A stretch of 5,841 nt of DNA. Source: an uncultured bacterium. Lineage in GTDB: Bacteria > Patescibacteriota > Minisyncoccia > Phycocordibacterales > PALSA-1337. Positions 5,190-5,841 of the stretch are shown one piece after another. Each line of letters starts with the position of its first letter. Position 1 is the stretch's first letter. The stretch is taken from contig CAIVGA010000039.1 of NCBI GenBank assembly GCA_903905325.1, positions 1-5,841 of the forward strand, given 5' to 3'. The notes under the pieces are model-generated. The model saw nothing but the letters and a program-made list of their open reading frames with translations. It was not told the DNA's origin and did no database searches. Position numbers and translations under genes: made by a program.

Positions 5190-5198
5190 TTATCCACA
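5190..5198 (+). promoter_or_regulatory. Perfect DnaA-box consensus TTATCCACA
   Basis: TTATCCACA matches the strict DnaA box exactly and is enclosed by CCCCT (5183-5187) and AGGGG (5198-5202), which form a five-pair inverted repeat. It lies about 35 bases upstream of the mraZ -10. A regulatory role linking replication initiation to division-gene expression is possible but inferred; one isolated box does not make an origin. Confidence 0.5.
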
Positions 5199-5224
5199 GG
5201 GGTATTTGGTATGAAAATGGCATA

Positions 5225-5254
5225 AAGTGGGATATAATACTAATCAAGTGGGAT
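5225..5254 (+). promoter_or_regulatory. mraZ promoter with two flanking AAGTGGGAT boxes
   Basis: A perfect -10 TATAAT occupies 5233-5238, with an expected start at about 5245 and a leader of about 50 bases. No good -35 is visible. AAGTGGGAT occurs at 5225-5233, touching the -10, and again at 5246-5254, on the start site. The copies are identical and spaced 21 bases, two helical turns, so a protein could bind both on one face. MraZ is a known autorepressor binding such repeats (TGGGN repeats in E. coli, AAAGTG-type repeats in mycoplasmas), so these are most likely its operators. Confidence 0.7.
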
Positions 5255-5295
5255 GAAACTTAATATTAATAATAAAAAACTTCTTCCACAAACTT

Positions 5296-5736
5296 ATGCT
5301 GATAGGAGAACATCTACACACTATCGACGATAAGGGTCGAACATCACTTCCCGCCAAATTTCGTAAAGAAATGGGCGCCAATGTTGTTATCGCACCGGGC
5401 ATAGACAATTGTCTCTCCGTGTACGGTATCAAAGAATGGGAAGCGTTTGTTTCGAGCTTATCCCGTGGAGATACTTCTGTCTTGCAGTCTGACAACCGAA
5501 ACTTCAACCGCTTGATCATTGGTCGAGCAGTTGAAGTCGAGGTTGATGCGGCCGGTCGCATGCTGGTTCCAGAGCATTTGCGCGAGCATGCGGGTTTGTC
5601 AGCGAAAGTCGTGATCGTAGGTATCATAAATCGAGTCGAGATGTGGGATGCGGAAGCATGGAAATCGTATCGCACAGAGTTCTCGAAGAAGACAGATGCG
5701 TTTGCAGAGAAAATGGTTTCGGGTGGCATTCTATAA
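5296..5736 (+). CDS. mraZ: Transcriptional regulator MraZ
   Basis: A 146-residue DNA-binding protein, the usual first gene of the division and cell-wall cluster. It contains two AbrB-like swapped-hairpin repeats: the first from MLIGEHLHTIDDKGRTSLPA (residues 1-20, signature DDKGR at 11-15), the second around VEVDAAGRMLVPEHLRE (81-97, signature DAAGR at 84-88). VEMWDAEAW at 114-122 is also typical. Length matches the family norm of about 140-150. The start is fixed by the conserved N-terminus, although no Shine-Dalgarno precedes it. MraZ forms a ring-shaped oligomer that binds repeated boxes upstream of its own gene and represses transcription, which fits the boxes at 5173, 5225 and 5246. It precedes rsmH by two bases. 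Its GC is visibly higher than its neighbours (50% and 60% in lines 5341-5400 and 5521-5580). Confidence 0.96.
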   Translation: MLIGEHLHTIDDKGRTSLPAKFRKEMGANVVIAPGIDNCLSVYGIKEWEAFVSSLSRGDTSVLQSDNRNFNRLIIGRAVEVEVDAAGRMLVPEHLREHAGLSAKVVIVGIINRVEMWDAEAWKSYRTEFSKKTDAFAEKMVSGGIL

Positions 5737-5738
5737 AT

Positions 5739-5841
5739 ATGCCAAACCTTAGCAGTGTCCACGTTCCAGTTCTTTTAAATGAAGTAATAGAGGGTCTCTT
5801 ACCATCTTCTCAAAAAGTCGATGTCACAACTTGTGACATCA
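5739..5841 (+). CDS. rsmH: 16S rRNA m4C1402 methyltransferase RsmH, 5' fragment
   Basis: The first 34 codons of a gene cut by the window edge. The peptide contains HVPVLLNEVIEGLLP (residues 8-22), a clear RsmH (MraW) N-terminus; the family methylates N4 of C1402 in 16S rRNA using S-adenosylmethionine. Position immediately after mraZ supports this. The expected SAM-binding motif following is of the type VDxTxGxGGH. Here VDVT is followed by TCDI, so the glycines are not seen where expected. This segment coincides with a perfect inverted repeat (5820-5840). Either the lineage has a divergent loop or the edge sequence is unusual. No Shine-Dalgarno sequence; translation is probably coupled to mraZ. 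Confidence 0.85.
   Translation, partial: MPNLSSVHVPVLLNEVIEGLLPSSQKVDVTTCDI
5820..5840. repeat. Perfect 10-base inverted repeat with 1-base spacer
   Basis: GATGTCACAA (5820-5829) and TTGTGACATC (5831-5840) are exact reverse complements around a single C, inside the rsmH coding sequence and ending one base before the window edge. Pairing does not extend further: 5819 C and 5841 A do not pair. It could be a protein-binding palindrome, an mRNA hairpin, or an assembly fold-back. Confidence 0.6.

Larger units (their letters stand above)
4945..5295. other. 351-base intergenic region between pathway cluster and mraZ
   Basis: No recognised protein gene lies here. From left to right it holds an AT-rich stretch with a TATTAT (4953-4958) and a 14-codon ATG-started frame at 4962 that I do not believe. 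A hairpin follows (5017-5023 with 5032-5038, seven pairs including two G-U, loop of eight). Then come an AGGAG-preceded 30-codon small ORF, a strong terminator hairpin, a DnaA box inside a CCCCT/AGGGG inverted repeat, three AAGTGGGA boxes and the mraZ promoter with an AT-only run (5261-5278). The first 190 bases could be a 3' untranslated tail of the pathway transcript or a separate small RNA. Confidence 0.6.

Noticed and set aside
5190..5295. Replication origin: DnaA box followed by an AT-only run and a loose box (TCTTCCACA at 5282-5290)
   Set aside because: Only one perfect box is present, the second has two mismatches, and no dnaA or dnaN lies nearby; promoter elements explain the AT-rich run.
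5244..5762. 172-codon open frame on the minus strand opposite mraZ
   Set aside because: It lies fully antisense to a certain mraZ, shows no domain and is Ser/Thr/Arg-rich in the manner of a shadow frame.
1..5841. Recoded UGA (Gly), as in Gracilibacteria/SR1
   Set aside because: All recognised genes are full length without in-frame TGA. The complete genes all stop with TAA or TAG, which AT bias can explain and which does not require recoding.
1..5841. CRISPR array, tRNA, rRNA or insertion sequence
   Set aside because: No regularly spaced repeats, cloverleaf, rRNA segment, transposase or terminal inverted repeats were found.

Overview
The window reads as chromosomal DNA from a small-genome, AT-rich bacterium. 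The best guess is a Patescibacteria/CPR lineage of the Parcubacteria type. This is an inference from several traits together: transketolase split into two genes, a compact all-plus-strand layout, two RelE-superfamily toxin-antitoxin (TA) pairs slotted between metabolic genes, almost no Shine-Dalgarno sequences, and the start of a division/cell-wall (mraZ-rsmH) cluster. The standard code with UGA as stop fits, because no recognisable gene is interrupted. No taxonomic marker such as rRNA is present, so the placement is not proven.

Layout. Bases 1-101 hold no gene. A two-helix small membrane protein (102-320) comes first. It is followed by ribose-5-phosphate isomerase B (333-845), a DinJ/RelB-YafQ-like TA pair (908-1488), a divergent ribulose-phosphate 3-epimerase (1481-2176, starting inside the toxin gene) and the transketolase N-terminal subunit (2187-3059). 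Next come a second TA pair (3117-3573), a three-helix membrane protein (3582-3902) and the transketolase C-terminal subunit (3904-4944). A 351-base non-coding stretch (4945-5295) carries a strong intrinsic terminator, a possible 30-codon small ORF, a perfect DnaA box, three AAGTGGGA boxes and a promoter. It leads into mraZ (5296-5736) and the first 34 codons of rsmH (5739 to the window edge).

How the genes work together. RpiB, Rpe and the two transketolase halves make up most of the non-oxidative pentose phosphate pathway; transaldolase is not in the window. They interconvert ribose-5-P, ribulose-5-P and xylulose-5-P and shuttle two-carbon units to glycolytic intermediates. In a cell without full glycolysis this would be central carbon metabolism and the ribose supply. 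Each TA pair lies between two pathway genes, and the second one separates the two halves of a single enzyme, so loss of a segment carrying a TA pair would be penalised by free toxin.

Regulation. Good sigma70-type promoters precede both antitoxins, and an extended -10 precedes the transketolase N gene. In each case the predicted transcript starts within a few bases of the ATG, which points to leaderless or near-leaderless mRNAs. A 14-base perfect palindrome covers the -10 of the first TA promoter and is a likely autoregulatory operator. The mraZ promoter -10 is bracketed by AAGTGGGAT boxes resembling known MraZ sites.

The points most worth following are the TA-interrupted split transketolase, the epimerase lacking both metal-binding histidines, the leaderless architecture with one conspicuous Shine-Dalgarno exception, and the two perfect DnaA boxes.
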